From JAWLBM01 sp041687675 (GTDB lineage: Bacteria > Pseudomonadota > Alphaproteobacteria > Rhizobiales > Pleomorphomonadaceae), in assembly GCA_041687675.1 (NCBI GenBank), contig JAWLBM010000016.1, positions 1 through 64,000 on the forward strand: DNA of 64,000 bases, in the 5' to 3' direction. Below are positions 16,701 through 26,517 of this stretch, in pieces; position 1 is the stretch's first letter, and each line of letters starts with the position of its first letter. A model generated the notes under the pieces. The model saw only the letters and a list, made by a program, of their open reading frames with translations. It did no database searches and had not been told where the DNA came from. The position numbers and the translations under genes were made by a program.

Positions 16701-17343
16701 GATGGTCTACATCATGGACCGCAAGCCGGAGAAGGCGCTCAGGGCGATCGCCCGCACCCGCCAGCCGGAGCTGCCGCTGGGGGTGGAGCGCCAGCGGCGC
16801 GTGGTCGAGGGCCGGGCGCTCGCCGACACCGGCAAGTCGGAACTGGCGCTCGACCTCCTCAAGCCGCTGAAGGGCGGCGACATCGACCGCCTGCGCGCCG
16901 AGATCCTGTGGAACGCCGACCGGCACCTGGAGGCGGGGGAACAGTACGAGCGGCTGCTCGGCAGCCGCTGGGCGGAGGACCTGCCGCTGACCCCGAACGA
17001 GCAGATGGACGTGCTGCGGGCCGGGATCTCCTACACCCTCGCCGGCGACCAGCTGAGCCTCGACCGGCTCCGCTCGCGCTTCTCGGCGAAGATGGCGCTC
17101 ACCCCCAACAAGCTCGCCTTCGACACCGTGACCGCGCCGGTCTCGACCGCCGGCGCCAGCTTCGACGAGGTGGTCCGCTCGATCGCCTCGATCGACGTCG
17201 CGGAGGAGTTCCTCGCCGACTACCGCACCCGCTTCCGCCCGAGCGAGGGGCTGGCCGAAGACGGCGCGGCCGACCCGGCGGTGGACGCCGAGCCGGCCGT
17301 CGGCCAGGAGATGTCCGCCGCGGGTCTCCCCGCGGCGGGCTGA
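13714..17343 (+). CDS. Large exported protein with AMIN-like modules and TPR-like helices
   Basis: A 1209-residue protein of unknown function in the flagellar cluster. A signal peptide or anchor spans about residues 1-46 (hydrophobic core AVMLAALALLLAAALAAAG). Three beta-rich modules resembling AMIN domains follow at about 48-145, 188-285 and 390-486, the last two separated by an Ala/Pro linker (about 290-385). A further beta segment lies at about 506-590. From about 640 to 1170 the protein is all-helical with Ala/Leu/Glu spacing like tetratricopeptide repeats (for example SRVADAQEPEAVVEALYDTAKF and AMQVAPDAATTRLM). The tail is acidic and Ala-rich. GGAAGGGG precedes the ATG. Similar long TPR proteins are annotated as hypothetical in alphaproteobacterial flagellar loci. 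A periplasmic, cell-wall-facing scaffold role is inference. Confidence 0.75.
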   Translation: MGARMQGRLIGPTFGVAAMRTAAGRGFAVMLAALALLLAAALAAAGAPKVQFSADGGHGRIVVEFPDRNMLPGYTASAVNGVLVLQFDEPVEMDVSRASLVLEGYVTIARADPDGRGARFALARGVQMNAMEAGPRLFVDLLPRSWSGPPPPLPQSVVEDLARRAEEASRIARQQELLRIAGADAARLEVRAARGPTFSRITFGWNIPFEATFERRENGVLVRFDATAPVDLGPVRADLPPFVDDISASATEEGGLAVLLSVSPSADVRAFREENTYVVDVQGNAETPAADPAIAALSQVGPDEGLPAGASMRVVSPAAASPSAGPPRRDDLASAEPPEMITTPEDQLPPSAAPDPATAAEPADAPAAAPASAPVEFSDESDARVLADGAIRVEAKRIGQTTRVVFPFETEVGAALFTRGPALWAVFDDPSTIEVAPLEDALAGYARSVEVFRAGNAQVVRVEMAEPLLATLNPDNTYWVVTIGNMAIEPTRPLPLRRVADDSGAIRLEVPFGPVYRMHRITDPSVGDELLVVTGIGSPRGLIKPQRFVEVEALSSAHGLAFVPLVDDLEATVDDQVVRLGRPAGLTLSTGAMPNRQTLLDLPGTSDTDRVRAGHVDFSGAPVVDPPLFWQKRHELSSRVADAQEPEAVVEALYDTAKFHVANGLGAEALGLLDLIEAKESQEASADRMAVLRAAGEVLMGRPKDALAELERSDLADSPDAAVWRAIAHTDLRDYAAAHRDVARGEQVIDRFPETVRKRFLLSAARTAIELNDFGKARRMISQLDPADLGGRELSELDILNARVLDSSGLAVEAVDRLAEVVRTARGAAAAEATYRLVRLQRREGLITLDQAIDRLERLAVSWRGDQLELDTLRTLGQYAIENGDHRRAFEVMRTAMQVAPDAATTRLMNEEMQSAFARLFLGGEADGMAPVDALALYYDFRELTPAGRRGDAMVRRLADRLIDVDLLPQAAELLSHQVENRLRGAARAEVAADLAMVYIMDRKPEKALRAIARTRQPELPLGVERQRRVVEGRALADTGKSELALDLLKPLKGGDIDRLRAEILWNADRHLEAGEQYERLLGSRWAEDLPLTPNEQMDVLRAGISYTLAGDQLSLDRLRSRFSAKMALTPNKLAFDTVTAPVSTAGASFDEVVRSIASIDVAEEFLADYRTRFRPSEGLAEDGAADPAVDAEPAVGQEMSAAGLPAAG

Positions 17344-17353
17344 GGCGCGCGGC

Positions 17354-19549
17354 TCAGTTGGCCGCCAGCGAGCGACCGATGCGGACGAAGATGGTCTCGC
17401 CCGAGGAGTCGTCCACGCCGTCGTTGTCGGTCACCATGAACGCCTCGCCGGCCGCGTCCACCGTGAAGCCCTCCGGCTTGTCGACGATGAAGCCGTTGGT
17501 GGCGGCAAGGTCCGGCAGGAGATCGCGGACGAGCTTCTTCTCCACCACCGGGATCTCGGCCGAGCCCGGCGCGGCCGGGGTGATCCCGGCGAGCGAGAAC
17601 TCGGCGATCGACTTCAGCTTCGCCTTCTCGCCGATCTGGTTGTCGCGCTCGATCACGAGGAATCGGCCGCCGCCGAGGGCGGTGATCTCGGAAAGACCCA
17701 CCCAGGCGCCCTCCGCCGGGGCGTCGAGCGGATAGTGCACCACGCCCCAGGCCTTGGCGGCCGGGGTGTAGGACAGGATCTTCACCATTCCCTTCGGGTC
17801 GTCCTCCCACTCGCGCTGCACGGCGAGCCAGACGGTCTCGTCGTCGCCCGAGCCGGTGACCGCGACGCCCTCGAGGCCGAAGCGCTTCGCCTGCGAAGCG
17901 ACCGGCTCGGGAAGCCCGATCTCCTCCTCGATCGCGCCGTCGGCGGAGACCTTGAGGAGCAGGTCCTTCATCTCCTTCTCGGGATTGCCCTCGGAGGCGA
18001 GCCAGAAGCCGCCGCCCTCGCGGGTGGCGATCCCCTCGAGGTCGAGATTCTCTGCCGCGGCGCCGTTGCGGGTCACCAGCATCGCGCCGGTGATCGTCGC
18101 CGGGCGGGCGGTGGCATCGATCTGGAGGATCCGCGGGGCGCCGGAGTAGAAGGAGTCGGTCACCGCATAAAGCCTGCCCGCCTCCGCCCGGTCGCCGGCA
18201 AGGCCGGAGAGCGCGCCGAAGGGGATCGGCAGGCCGTCGATGCTGGCGCTGCGGATGGTCGGATAGGCCGCCTCGCCCTCGGCGCGCTGGTAGACCATCA
18301 CATGGGCGCGCACGCCGCCGTCCTCGATGAGGTCGGCCTCGTTCGCGGTGACGAGGAGATTGCGCGAGGGGATCGCCAGCACGCCCTCCGGGCCGATGCC
18401 CGACGGCAGCATCTGGAGAAGCTCGGGCTCGGCCCCGGTGTCGCGGTAGACCGCCACTAGCGAGGCCCGCTCGGAGGCCACGAACAGCAGCGTCTCGCCG
18501 CCGAAGCTGCCGGCCTCGATGCCCTCGATCTCGATGCCCTTGCTGTTGCGCTTCTCGGGATAGTGGCCGAGCGCGACCATTTCGTGCTCCAGGGTGGCCC
18601 CGGATTCGTAGAGCACCTCGCCAGACTTGGAGAAGATGGTGAAGCCGCGGCTGCCGCCCTCGTAGTCGCCCTCGTTGGCGGTGGCGAGGCGTTCGTCGTC
18701 GATCCAGACGACGCCGTCCGGCTCGCGCACCCGGCCGTCCTTCGAGCCGGTCAGCTCGATGGCGCCGTTGCGCTCGGTGTCGATGGCGGAGAGATCGACC
18801 GCCCCGGCGGAGAAGTGCGTTGTGACCTTGGCCGAGGCGAGGTCGACGATCGCGATATGGTTGTTCTCCTGGAGCGTCACGACCGCCTCGTTGAGGCCGT
18901 TGATGGACACGAACTCCGGCTCGGGATCCTCCGGCGCCACCTCGGCGAGGCCAGTGAGGTCCACCTTCGCGAGGCCGGCGCAGTCGACCGCGCCGTCCAC
19001 GACCGGCAGCACGGCGAGGAAGCCGGCCGGGAGCTGCGGCAGGGCCCCCTCGTTCAGGTCCTCGTCGCGCTCGTTCTCCATCGCTATGGCGACGAAGCCC
19101 TTGTCCGGCGAGGAGGCGACGCTGTCGGGCTGGCCGCCGAGGTCGCAGGTCGCCTCGACAGCCTTGGACGCGAGGTCGATGGTGGCGAGATGGCCGGACG
19201 GCTCGGTGTAGCTCTCCGACGTGACGACGCCGACGAAGGCCTTGCCATCGACGATCTTGACCGAGGTCGGCTCGCCGCCGAGCGCCACGAAGCCCGCGGC
19301 CTTCGGTGCGGCCGGGTCGGTGATGTCGATCATGCCGACGCCCTTCTGGGCGGCGTCGGTGTAGACCAGCATCATGCCGTCCTCGCTGGCGGTGATGATC
19401 TCGGCAACCGACTCCGCCCCGCCTTCGGGCGCGTTCAGATGGGCCGGGAAGGCCGCGATTCGGTTGAAGACCTCTGCCGCCGGGGCGGTCAGGCTGGTGG
19501 CCGAAAGCAGGGCGGCCGCGACGAGGCCGCGGGCGATCGTCCTTTGCAT
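17354..19549 (-). CDS. Secreted phytase-like esterase, beta-propeller protein
   Basis: A 731-residue exported protein with a Sec signal peptide at about 1-25 (MQRTIARGLVAAALLSATSLTAPAAE). The first 400 residues form repeated beta-strand blades (for example GQPDSVASSPDKGFVAIAMENE and LEHEMVALGHYP), probably a propeller. Residues about 440-730 match the esterase-like activity of phytase family: GALSGLAGDRAEAGRLYAVTDSFYSGAPRILQID, then ENLDLEGIATREGGGFWLASEGNPEK, GLEGVAV, GLSEITALGGGRFLVIERDNQIGEKAK and KPEGFTVDAAGEAFMVTDNDGVDDSSGET. Activity probably concerns phosphate esters, but substrates are unknown. It separates fliO-fliP from the 1209-residue gene and has no evident flagellar role. A candidate Pho box lies upstream. 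Confidence 0.85.
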   Translation of the reverse strand: MQRTIARGLVAAALLSATSLTAPAAEVFNRIAAFPAHLNAPEGGAESVAEIITASEDGMMLVYTDAAQKGVGMIDITDPAAPKAAGFVALGGEPTSVKIVDGKAFVGVVTSESYTEPSGHLATIDLASKAVEATCDLGGQPDSVASSPDKGFVAIAMENERDEDLNEGALPQLPAGFLAVLPVVDGAVDCAGLAKVDLTGLAEVAPEDPEPEFVSINGLNEAVVTLQENNHIAIVDLASAKVTTHFSAGAVDLSAIDTERNGAIELTGSKDGRVREPDGVVWIDDERLATANEGDYEGGSRGFTIFSKSGEVLYESGATLEHEMVALGHYPEKRNSKGIEIEGIEAGSFGGETLLFVASERASLVAVYRDTGAEPELLQMLPSGIGPEGVLAIPSRNLLVTANEADLIEDGGVRAHVMVYQRAEGEAAYPTIRSASIDGLPIPFGALSGLAGDRAEAGRLYAVTDSFYSGAPRILQIDATARPATITGAMLVTRNGAAAENLDLEGIATREGGGFWLASEGNPEKEMKDLLLKVSADGAIEEEIGLPEPVASQAKRFGLEGVAVTGSGDDETVWLAVQREWEDDPKGMVKILSYTPAAKAWGVVHYPLDAPAEGAWVGLSEITALGGGRFLVIERDNQIGEKAKLKSIAEFSLAGITPAAPGSAEIPVVEKKLVRDLLPDLAATNGFIVDKPEGFTVDAAGEAFMVTDNDGVDDSSGETIFVRIGRSLAAN

Positions 19550-19612
19550 GGGGGTATCCTTTCCGGTGCGAATGTACCGCGCCCCTTTGGATCGCCCCCG
19601 CGTGTCACGGGC

Positions 19613-19640
19613 ATGAAGATCGGATGACGCTCCGGTGACG
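19613..19640 (-). promoter_or_regulatory. Candidate Pho box upstream of the phytase-like gene
   Basis: On the minus strand three repeats with an 11-bp period read CGTCAC, CGTCAT and CTTCAT, close to the PhoB direct-repeat pattern CTGTCAT-N4. They lie 64-91 bp upstream of the ATG at 19549, in the short gap after fliP. The function of the gene fits phosphate-starvation control, but the spacers are not AT-rich. Confidence 0.45.
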
Positions 19641-19646
19641 GCCCGA

Positions 19647-20462
19647 TCAGGTCCCGAAGCTGCGGATCAGGCTGCCGGCGAGCAGCGTCCAGCCGTCGAC
19701 CAGCACGAAGAAGATCAGCTTGAAGGGCAGCGACACCACCACCGGCGGCAGCATCATCATGCCCATGGCCATCAGGATCGAGGCCACCACCATGTCGATG
19801 ATGACGAAGGGCAGGTAGATCAGGAAGCCGATCTCGAAGGCGCGCCTCAGCTCCGAGATCATGAAGGCGGGGATCAGGATCCTGAGCGGCACCGCCTCCG
19901 GGCTCTCCGGCGGCGGCTCGCGGGAGAGGTCGACGAAGAGGGCGAGGTCCGCCTCGCGCACATGCGCGCTCATGAAGGCGTGCACCGGCGCGCTCGCGCG
20001 CTCGAAGCCCTCGTCCAGTTCCATGGTGCCTTGCACCACCGGCTCGACGCCGGCCTCGTAGGCGGCCTGGAAGGTCGGCGCCATGATGAAGGCGGTGAGG
20101 AACAGGGCAAGGCCCACCATCACCGAGTTGGGCGGCGCAGACTGCAGGCCGATCGCCGTCCGGAGCAGCGACAGCACCACCACGATGCGGATGAAGGACG
20201 TGGTCATCACCAGGATCGACGGCGCAAGGCTGAGCACCGTGATCAGGCCGATGAGTTGCACCGCCCGCTCGGTGAGCGTCGTGCCCTCGCCGAGGTCGAT
20301 GCGGATCTCCTGGGGCAGGGCGGCGGCTCCGAGGGCGAGGAGCAGCGGCGCGGCGAGACAGACGACGCCCACGGCCCTCACGAGCCGGCCGAACGCCGTC
20401 ACGGCGCGGCCGGGCTCGTCCGTGTCGGCTCGTCTGTGCACGCTCACCCCTGGCGTCCCCAC
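19647..20462 (-). CDS. fliP: Flagellar type III export gate protein FliP
   Basis: A 271-residue membrane protein of the export gate (FliP-FliQ-FliR). A cleavable N-terminal hydrophobic segment (about 28-50) precedes the family core: ERAVQLIGLITVLSLAPSILVMTTSFIRIVVVLSLLRTAIGLQSAPPNSVMVGLALFLTAFIM. LRILIPAFMISELRRAFEIGFLIYLPFVIIDMVVASILMAMGMMMLPP follows. The C-terminal half is intact. The GTG at 20462 is used here but has no convincing ribosome site; GTG codons a few residues in (such as residues 6, 8 and 21) are alternatives. It lies 99 bp after fliO on the same strand. Confidence 0.95.
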   Translation of the reverse strand: MGTPGVSVHRRADTDEPGRAVTAFGRLVRAVGVVCLAAPLLLALGAAALPQEIRIDLGEGTTLTERAVQLIGLITVLSLAPSILVMTTSFIRIVVVLSLLRTAIGLQSAPPNSVMVGLALFLTAFIMAPTFQAAYEAGVEPVVQGTMELDEGFERASAPVHAFMSAHVREADLALFVDLSREPPPESPEAVPLRILIPAFMISELRRAFEIGFLIYLPFVIIDMVVASILMAMGMMMLPPVVVSLPFKLIFFVLVDGWTLLAGSLIRSFGT

Positions 20463-20561
20463 TCCGGCGGCCGCGCCCCGAGGGAGCGGGCGCCCGTCAA
20501 GGGATAGCCGATTCGCGGGCGGCCGGGCCGACGCGGCGGCGGCTGTCCACCGCCGTGCCGA

Positions 20562-22607
<2,046 letters not shown>

Positions 22608-22812
22608 GGGCTTCTCTTGTCCTTTGGGCGGCGGCCGGCGCCGCCTCGTGCGTCGTCCGTCATCGTCGAGGGTATCCGCCGCGGTGGTCCCCGGCGCAAG
22701 GATGCTCAAATCCATGGCAAAACCGCGGACACTCCACAAGCGCTTCCTTCGAGGTGCGTCGCGGACGGCCCGGCGGGCTGCCGATCCCATCTTATGCGAG
22801 TCGTAGATTTCA

Positions 22813-22828
22813 TTAACCCGCCATTAAC
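22813..22828. promoter_or_regulatory. CtrA box between fliO and flgB
   Basis: TTAA-CCCGCCA-TTAAC is a perfect match to TTAA-N7-TTAAC. It lies 206 bp upstream of the fliO ATG and 108 bp upstream of the flgB ATG. The rest of the 328-bp divergent gap (22608-22935) shows no gene. By analogy with Caulobacter it should make the export gate and rod genes early class II genes. Confidence 0.85.
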
Positions 22829-22935
22829 CATGAGCCCGGCAAATATTGCCTGCCGGGTCAAGTCTGCTGATCGCCCGGAGGGTCCGGGGGCCGCGCGGAC
22901 GGCGCGCGGCGGCGGTCCGGAGTGGACGGTGTGTG

Positions 22936-23346
22936 ATGGGACTCAGCGATCTCCAGGTCGTCCGCGCGCTGAAGGAAAAGCTCCGTTTTCACGGCCAGCG
23001 CCAGCGCGTGATCGCCGAGAACATCGCCAACGCGACGACGCCCCGCTACGTCGGCCAGGACCTCAAGGCGCCGGATTTCTTCCGCATGGCGGTGAGCCGC
23101 AAGGCCGACCCGCCGGTGCGGCCGGCGATGACCAGCCCCGCCCACCTGCCGGGGCAGGTGATCTCCACCCGCGGGGCCTTCGATGCGCGCGGCCAGGACG
23201 GCTACGAGGTGACCCCCGACGGCAACGCGGTGGTGCTCGAGGAGCAGATGATGAAGCTGGCCGAGAACCAGATGGACTACCAGGTCGCGACCTCGCTGTA
23301 CCAGCGCAGCCTCGGGCTGCTCCGGACCGCGGTCGGCCGCCGCTGA
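22936..23346 (+). CDS. flgB: Flagellar basal-body rod protein FlgB
   Basis: A 136-residue proximal rod protein with the signature KLRFHGQRQRVIAENIANATTPRYVGQDLKAPDFF. Its C-terminal helix is EEQMMKLAENQMDYQVATSLYQRSLGLLRTAVGRR. The ATG at 22936 is used because MGLSDLQVVRALKEKL is where family similarity begins; a GGAG stretch lies about 13 bases before it. It is the first gene of the plus-strand operon flgB-flgC-fliE-fliQ-fliR-flhB, 12 bp before flgC. Confidence 0.96.
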   Translation: MGLSDLQVVRALKEKLRFHGQRQRVIAENIANATTPRYVGQDLKAPDFFRMAVSRKADPPVRPAMTSPAHLPGQVISTRGAFDARGQDGYEVTPDGNAVVLEEQMMKLAENQMDYQVATSLYQRSLGLLRTAVGRR

Positions 23347-23358
23347 GGGAGACGCGCG

Positions 23359-23769
23359 ATGGATTTCCTGAAGACGCTGATGATCTCCGCCTCGGGGCTC
23401 AAGGTGCAGTCCGGCCGCATGCGGGTGATTGCCGAGAACATGGCCAACGCCGACAGCGCCCCGCGCACCGCGGCCGAGGAGCCCTACCGGCGCAAGATCC
23501 CCACCGTCCGCCAGAGCTTCGACCGCGAGCTCGGGGCGAAGGTGGTCTCGCTCGGCCGCATCGAGCGGGACCGCTCGGACTATGACCTGCGCTACGAGCC
23601 CGGCCACCCGGCCGCCGACGCGAGCGGCATGGTGCGCTACCCCAACGTCTCGACGCTGATCGAATCGGTGGACATGCGCGAGGCCCAGCGCACCTACGAG
23701 GCGAACCTCAACGTCGTCTCGGCCACCCGCGCCATGCTGCAGCGGACCATCGACATCCTGCGCGGCTGA
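23359..23769 (+). CDS. flgC: Flagellar basal-body rod protein FlgC
   Basis: A 136-residue proximal rod protein: MDFLKTLMISASGLKVQSGRMRVIAENMANADSA at the start, VRYPNVSTLIESVDMREAQRTYEANLNVVSATRAMLQRTIDILRG at the end. Both FlgC motifs are present and the length is typical. It is exported without a signal peptide. A GGGAGA stretch lies upstream of the ATG. It lies 12 bp after flgB. Confidence 0.97.
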   Translation: MDFLKTLMISASGLKVQSGRMRVIAENMANADSAPRTAAEEPYRRKIPTVRQSFDRELGAKVVSLGRIERDRSDYDLRYEPGHPAADASGMVRYPNVSTLIESVDMREAQRTYEANLNVVSATRAMLQRTIDILRG

Positions 23770-23798
23770 CCGCGTTTTCGACCCGGAGGCGATACGAC

Positions 23799-24119
23799 AT
23801 GCCCACGCCCCTCAACGCCGCCGGCCTCTACGGCGCCATGTCGAGGCTCGCGAATCGCGGGCCGGAGGCGCAGACTGCGGGGGCGGGCGCCGCTGCCGGC
23901 CTCTCCGACTTCGGCTCCATGGTGAAGGCCGAGATCCGGTCGGTGGTCGAGCGCGGCAACGCCGCCGAGGCCGCCCAGGCCGACCTGATGGCCGGAAAGG
24001 CGGATCTCGTCGACGTGGTCACGGCGGTGTCCGAGACCGAACTGGCGCTCGAGACCATGGTCTCGGTGCGCGACCGCGTGATCTCGGCCTACGAGGAGAT
24101 CATGCGCATGCCGATCTGA
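23799..24119 (+). CDS. fliE: Flagellar hook-basal body complex protein FliE
   Basis: A 106-residue FliE, the adaptor joining the MS ring and export gate to the rod. The C-terminal two thirds fit the family: FGSMVKAEIRSVVERGNAAEAAQADLMAGKADLVDVVTAVSETELALETMVSVRDRVISAYEEIMRMPI. A CGGAGG ribosome site precedes the ATG. It lies between flgC and fliQ, the usual alphaproteobacterial order. Confidence 0.96.
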   Translation: MPTPLNAAGLYGAMSRLANRGPEAQTAGAGAAAGLSDFGSMVKAEIRSVVERGNAAEAAQADLMAGKADLVDVVTAVSETELALETMVSVRDRVISAYEEIMRMPI

Positions 24120-24142
24120 GCGATCGGCGGGGAGCTCGACGC

Positions 24143-24406
24143 ATGACCGGGGCCGACGTCCTCGACATCGCCCGCGACGCCATCTGGGTGACCGTCACCA
24201 TCGCCGCGCCCACCATGCTCGCCGGCCTCGCCGTCGGCCTAGTGATCGCCCTGTTCCAGGCGCTGACCCAGATCCAGGAGATGACGCTCACCTTCGTGCC
24301 GAAGATCCTGGCGATCTTCCTCGTCCTGATGCTGACGCTGCCGTTCATGTCGGACGCGATGAACAGCTTCATGGCGCGGATCTCCGAGCGGATCGTCGCG
24401 GGATGA
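24143..24406 (+). CDS. fliQ: Flagellar export gate protein FliQ
   Basis: An 87-residue protein with two transmembrane helices: DAIWVTVTIAAPTMLAGLAVGLVIALFQALTQIQEMTLTFVPKILAIFLVLMLTLPFM. The QALTQIQE loop is the FliQ signature. It forms the export gate with FliP and FliR. Its stop overlaps the fliR start by 4 bp (ATGA). Confidence 0.97.
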   Translation: MTGADVLDIARDAIWVTVTIAAPTMLAGLAVGLVIALFQALTQIQEMTLTFVPKILAIFLVLMLTLPFMSDAMNSFMARISERIVAG

Positions 24407-25167
24407 CGATCACGGTCCTGCCCGAGACCGTGGCGCTGTTCCTGGTGCTGTTCGCCCGCATCGGCGCGCTGGTGATGCTGCTGCCGGGGATCGGCGAGCA
24501 GCAGATACCGAACCGGATCCGCCTCGCCTTCGCGCTCGCCCTCTCGGTGGTGTTCTACCCCTTCACCGCCGGCCTGCTGCCGGCGGCGCTCGCCGGCGGC
24601 TTCGACCGGCTGATCGTGATCCTCATCGGCGAGGTGCTGATCGGCGCCGCCTTCGGCCTGCTCACCCGCATGCTGGTGGCGGCCACCCAGGTGGCCGGCG
24701 CGTCGATCGCCGGCAACATCGGCCTCGGCTTCGCGCAGACGCTGGACCCGACCATGGGTCAGCAGGGCGCCATCGTCGGCAGCTTCCTCGCCGTCACCGG
24801 CATGACGCTGATCTTCGCCACCAACCTGCACCACCTCGCCCTCGCCGGCATCGCCGGCAGCTACGAGATGTTCCCGCCCGGCGACCCGATCCCGCTCGAC
24901 GACCTCAAGGACGCGGCGGTGATGGTGGTGGCCGAGACCTTCGAGGTCGGCGTCCAGCTCTCCGCCCCGTTCATCGTCTTCGCGCTGGTGTTCAACCTCG
25001 GCCTCGGTGTGCTGGCCAAGCTGATGCCGCAGCTGCAGGTGTTCTTCATCGCCATGCCGGTGTCGATCACCGTCGGGCTCATCCTCCTGTCGCTGCTCCT
25101 CGCGGCCATGATGGGCGTCTACCTCGGCCACGTGGAGAGCGGCTTCATGCGTCTCGTGGCGGGGTGA
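24403..25167 (+). CDS. fliR: Flagellar export gate protein FliR
   Basis: A 254-residue polytopic inner-membrane protein. FliR features include the N-terminal FLVLFARIGALVMLLPGIGEQQIPNRIRLAFALALS. GEVLIGAAFGLLTRMLVAATQVAGASIAGNIGLGFAQTLDP follows, then PFIVFALVFNLGLGVLAKLMPQLQVFFIAMPVSI. It overlaps fliQ by 4 bp and lies 4 bp before flhB, so fliQ-fliR-flhB should be made together as the gate and its substrate switch. Confidence 0.97.
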   Translation: MTITVLPETVALFLVLFARIGALVMLLPGIGEQQIPNRIRLAFALALSVVFYPFTAGLLPAALAGGFDRLIVILIGEVLIGAAFGLLTRMLVAATQVAGASIAGNIGLGFAQTLDPTMGQQGAIVGSFLAVTGMTLIFATNLHHLALAGIAGSYEMFPPGDPIPLDDLKDAAVMVVAETFEVGVQLSAPFIVFALVFNLGLGVLAKLMPQLQVFFIAMPVSITVGLILLSLLLAAMMGVYLGHVESGFMRLVAG

Positions 25168-25171
25168 GGCC

Positions 25172-26248
25172 ATGGCCGAGGAGAAGGACGACGCCGACAA
25201 GACGGAAGACCCCACCCAACGACGGCTCGAGCAGGCGCACGAGAAGGGCGACGTCGCCAAGAGCCAGGAGGTGGCGGCGCTGTTCACCCTCGGCATGGTC
25301 ACGCTGCTGGTCGCCTTCGCCATGGGCCCGGCCTCGAAGATGCTGCTCGCGCCGATGCGGGGCCTCGTCGAGCACGCGGGCGAGATCGCCGTCGACGGCG
25401 GCGGCCTGCGCCGGCTTTGGCTCGCCGTCGGCTCGGCGGTGGGCCTTGCGATCGCGCTTCCGGTGCTCGCCATGATGCTCGCTGGAGCGCTCGGCCACCT
25501 CGTGCAGCACCGGCCGGTGTTCTCGGCCGAGACCATGAAGCCGAAAGTGTCGAAGATCTCCCCGATCGCCGGGGTGAAGCGCCTGTTCTCGGCCGAATCG
25601 CTGGCCAACTTCCTCAAGGGCGTCGCCAAGATCGCGCTGGTCACGGCCTCGATGCTCTGGGTGCTCTGGCCGCACCGGCACGAACTGGTCGGCCTCGTCA
25701 GCCTCGACCTCGCGCTGGTTGTGGCCGAGGCGCAGAGCCTCTCGCTGGCGATGCTCGGGGCGATGCTGGCGGCGATGGCGGTGATCGCGATCGCCGACCT
25801 CCTCTGGGTGCGCTTCCGCTGGCTGAAGCGCCAGCGCATGTCGCTGCAGGAGGTGAAGGAGGAGTTCAGGCAGACCGAGGGCGACCCGACCATCAAGGCC
25901 AGGATCCGCCAGATCCGCACCGAGCGGGCGCGCAAGCGGATGATGGCGGCGGTGCCGACGGCGACGGTGGTGGTGACCAACCCGACCCACTACGCGGTGG
26001 CGCTGAAATACGACAGCGGCATGCAGGCGCCGGTCTGCGTCGCCAAGGGCACCGACGACGTGGCGCTGCGGATCCGCGAGGTGGCGGCGAAGAGCGGCGT
26101 CGCGGTGGTCGAGAACGCCCCGCTCGCCCGCACCCTCTACGCCACCGTCGACCTCGACGCGATGATCCCCGAGGAGCACTACCGGGCCGTGGCCGAGGTG
26201 ATCGGCTACGTCATGAACCTGAAGTCCCGGCGCGGCTGGCGCGACTGA
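25172..26248 (+). CDS. flhB: Flagellar export switch protein FlhB
   Basis: A 358-residue inner-membrane protein with four transmembrane helices and a C-terminal cytoplasmic autocleavage domain. The N-terminus EDPTQRRLEQAHEKGDVAKSQEV is diagnostic. The self-cleavage motif NPTH is at residues 270-273 (VVVTNPTHYAVALKY), followed by the usual basic cleavage product. Cleavage switches export from rod/hook to filament substrates. It is the last gene of the flgB operon; the next gene, 269 bp later, has its own promoter. Confidence 0.97.
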   Translation: MAEEKDDADKTEDPTQRRLEQAHEKGDVAKSQEVAALFTLGMVTLLVAFAMGPASKMLLAPMRGLVEHAGEIAVDGGGLRRLWLAVGSAVGLAIALPVLAMMLAGALGHLVQHRPVFSAETMKPKVSKISPIAGVKRLFSAESLANFLKGVAKIALVTASMLWVLWPHRHELVGLVSLDLALVVAEAQSLSLAMLGAMLAAMAVIAIADLLWVRFRWLKRQRMSLQEVKEEFRQTEGDPTIKARIRQIRTERARKRMMAAVPTATVVVTNPTHYAVALKYDSGMQAPVCVAKGTDDVALRIREVAAKSGVAVVENAPLARTLYATVDLDAMIPEEHYRAVAEVIGYVMNLKSRRGWRD

Positions 26249-26330
26249 GGCGACGCGCGCCCGGAGCGGGCGGGCGGCGGGTCGCGCCAGTGCTCGGATG
26301 CAACCGGCTGCAATCCGCCGTACAGCACCT

Positions 26331-26360
26331 TTGACTCTGATATTTTTTACAGTATATACT
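26331..26360 (+). promoter_or_regulatory. AT-rich sigma-70-type promoter of the DUF1800-DUF1501 operon
   Basis: TTGACT (26331-26336), an 18-bp spacer containing TATTTTTT, then TATACT (26355-26360), 158 bp before the DUF1800 ATG. Both hexamers are near consensus, and the 30-bp block is far more AT-rich than its surroundings. The rest of the 269-bp gap shows no gene. Confidence 0.75.
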
Positions 26361-26517
26361 CGACTCGGTGGTCCGGATGCCGGGCAGGAACCCCGCGCTC
26401 CGTCCCCGCGCCGCATCCGGTGAGGTTGGCACCGGGCGTTCGCCACCCGCGGGCTCTGCGCCCGTCCCCGCATGCGACCGCATTCCGCCTCCGGCGGACA
26501 GTTTCGGAGACCCACCC

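Noticed and set aside
13672..16926. Minus-strand open frame of 1084 codons
   Set aside because: It is antisense to the 1209-residue exported protein, which has a signal peptide, ribosome site and domain structure. The antisense translation is a His/Arg/Gly-rich composition artefact.
22608..22790. Extended N-terminus for FliO from 22790
   Set aside because: The added 61 residues are Arg-rich without similarity, and AAGAGAAG sits just before the ATG at 22607.
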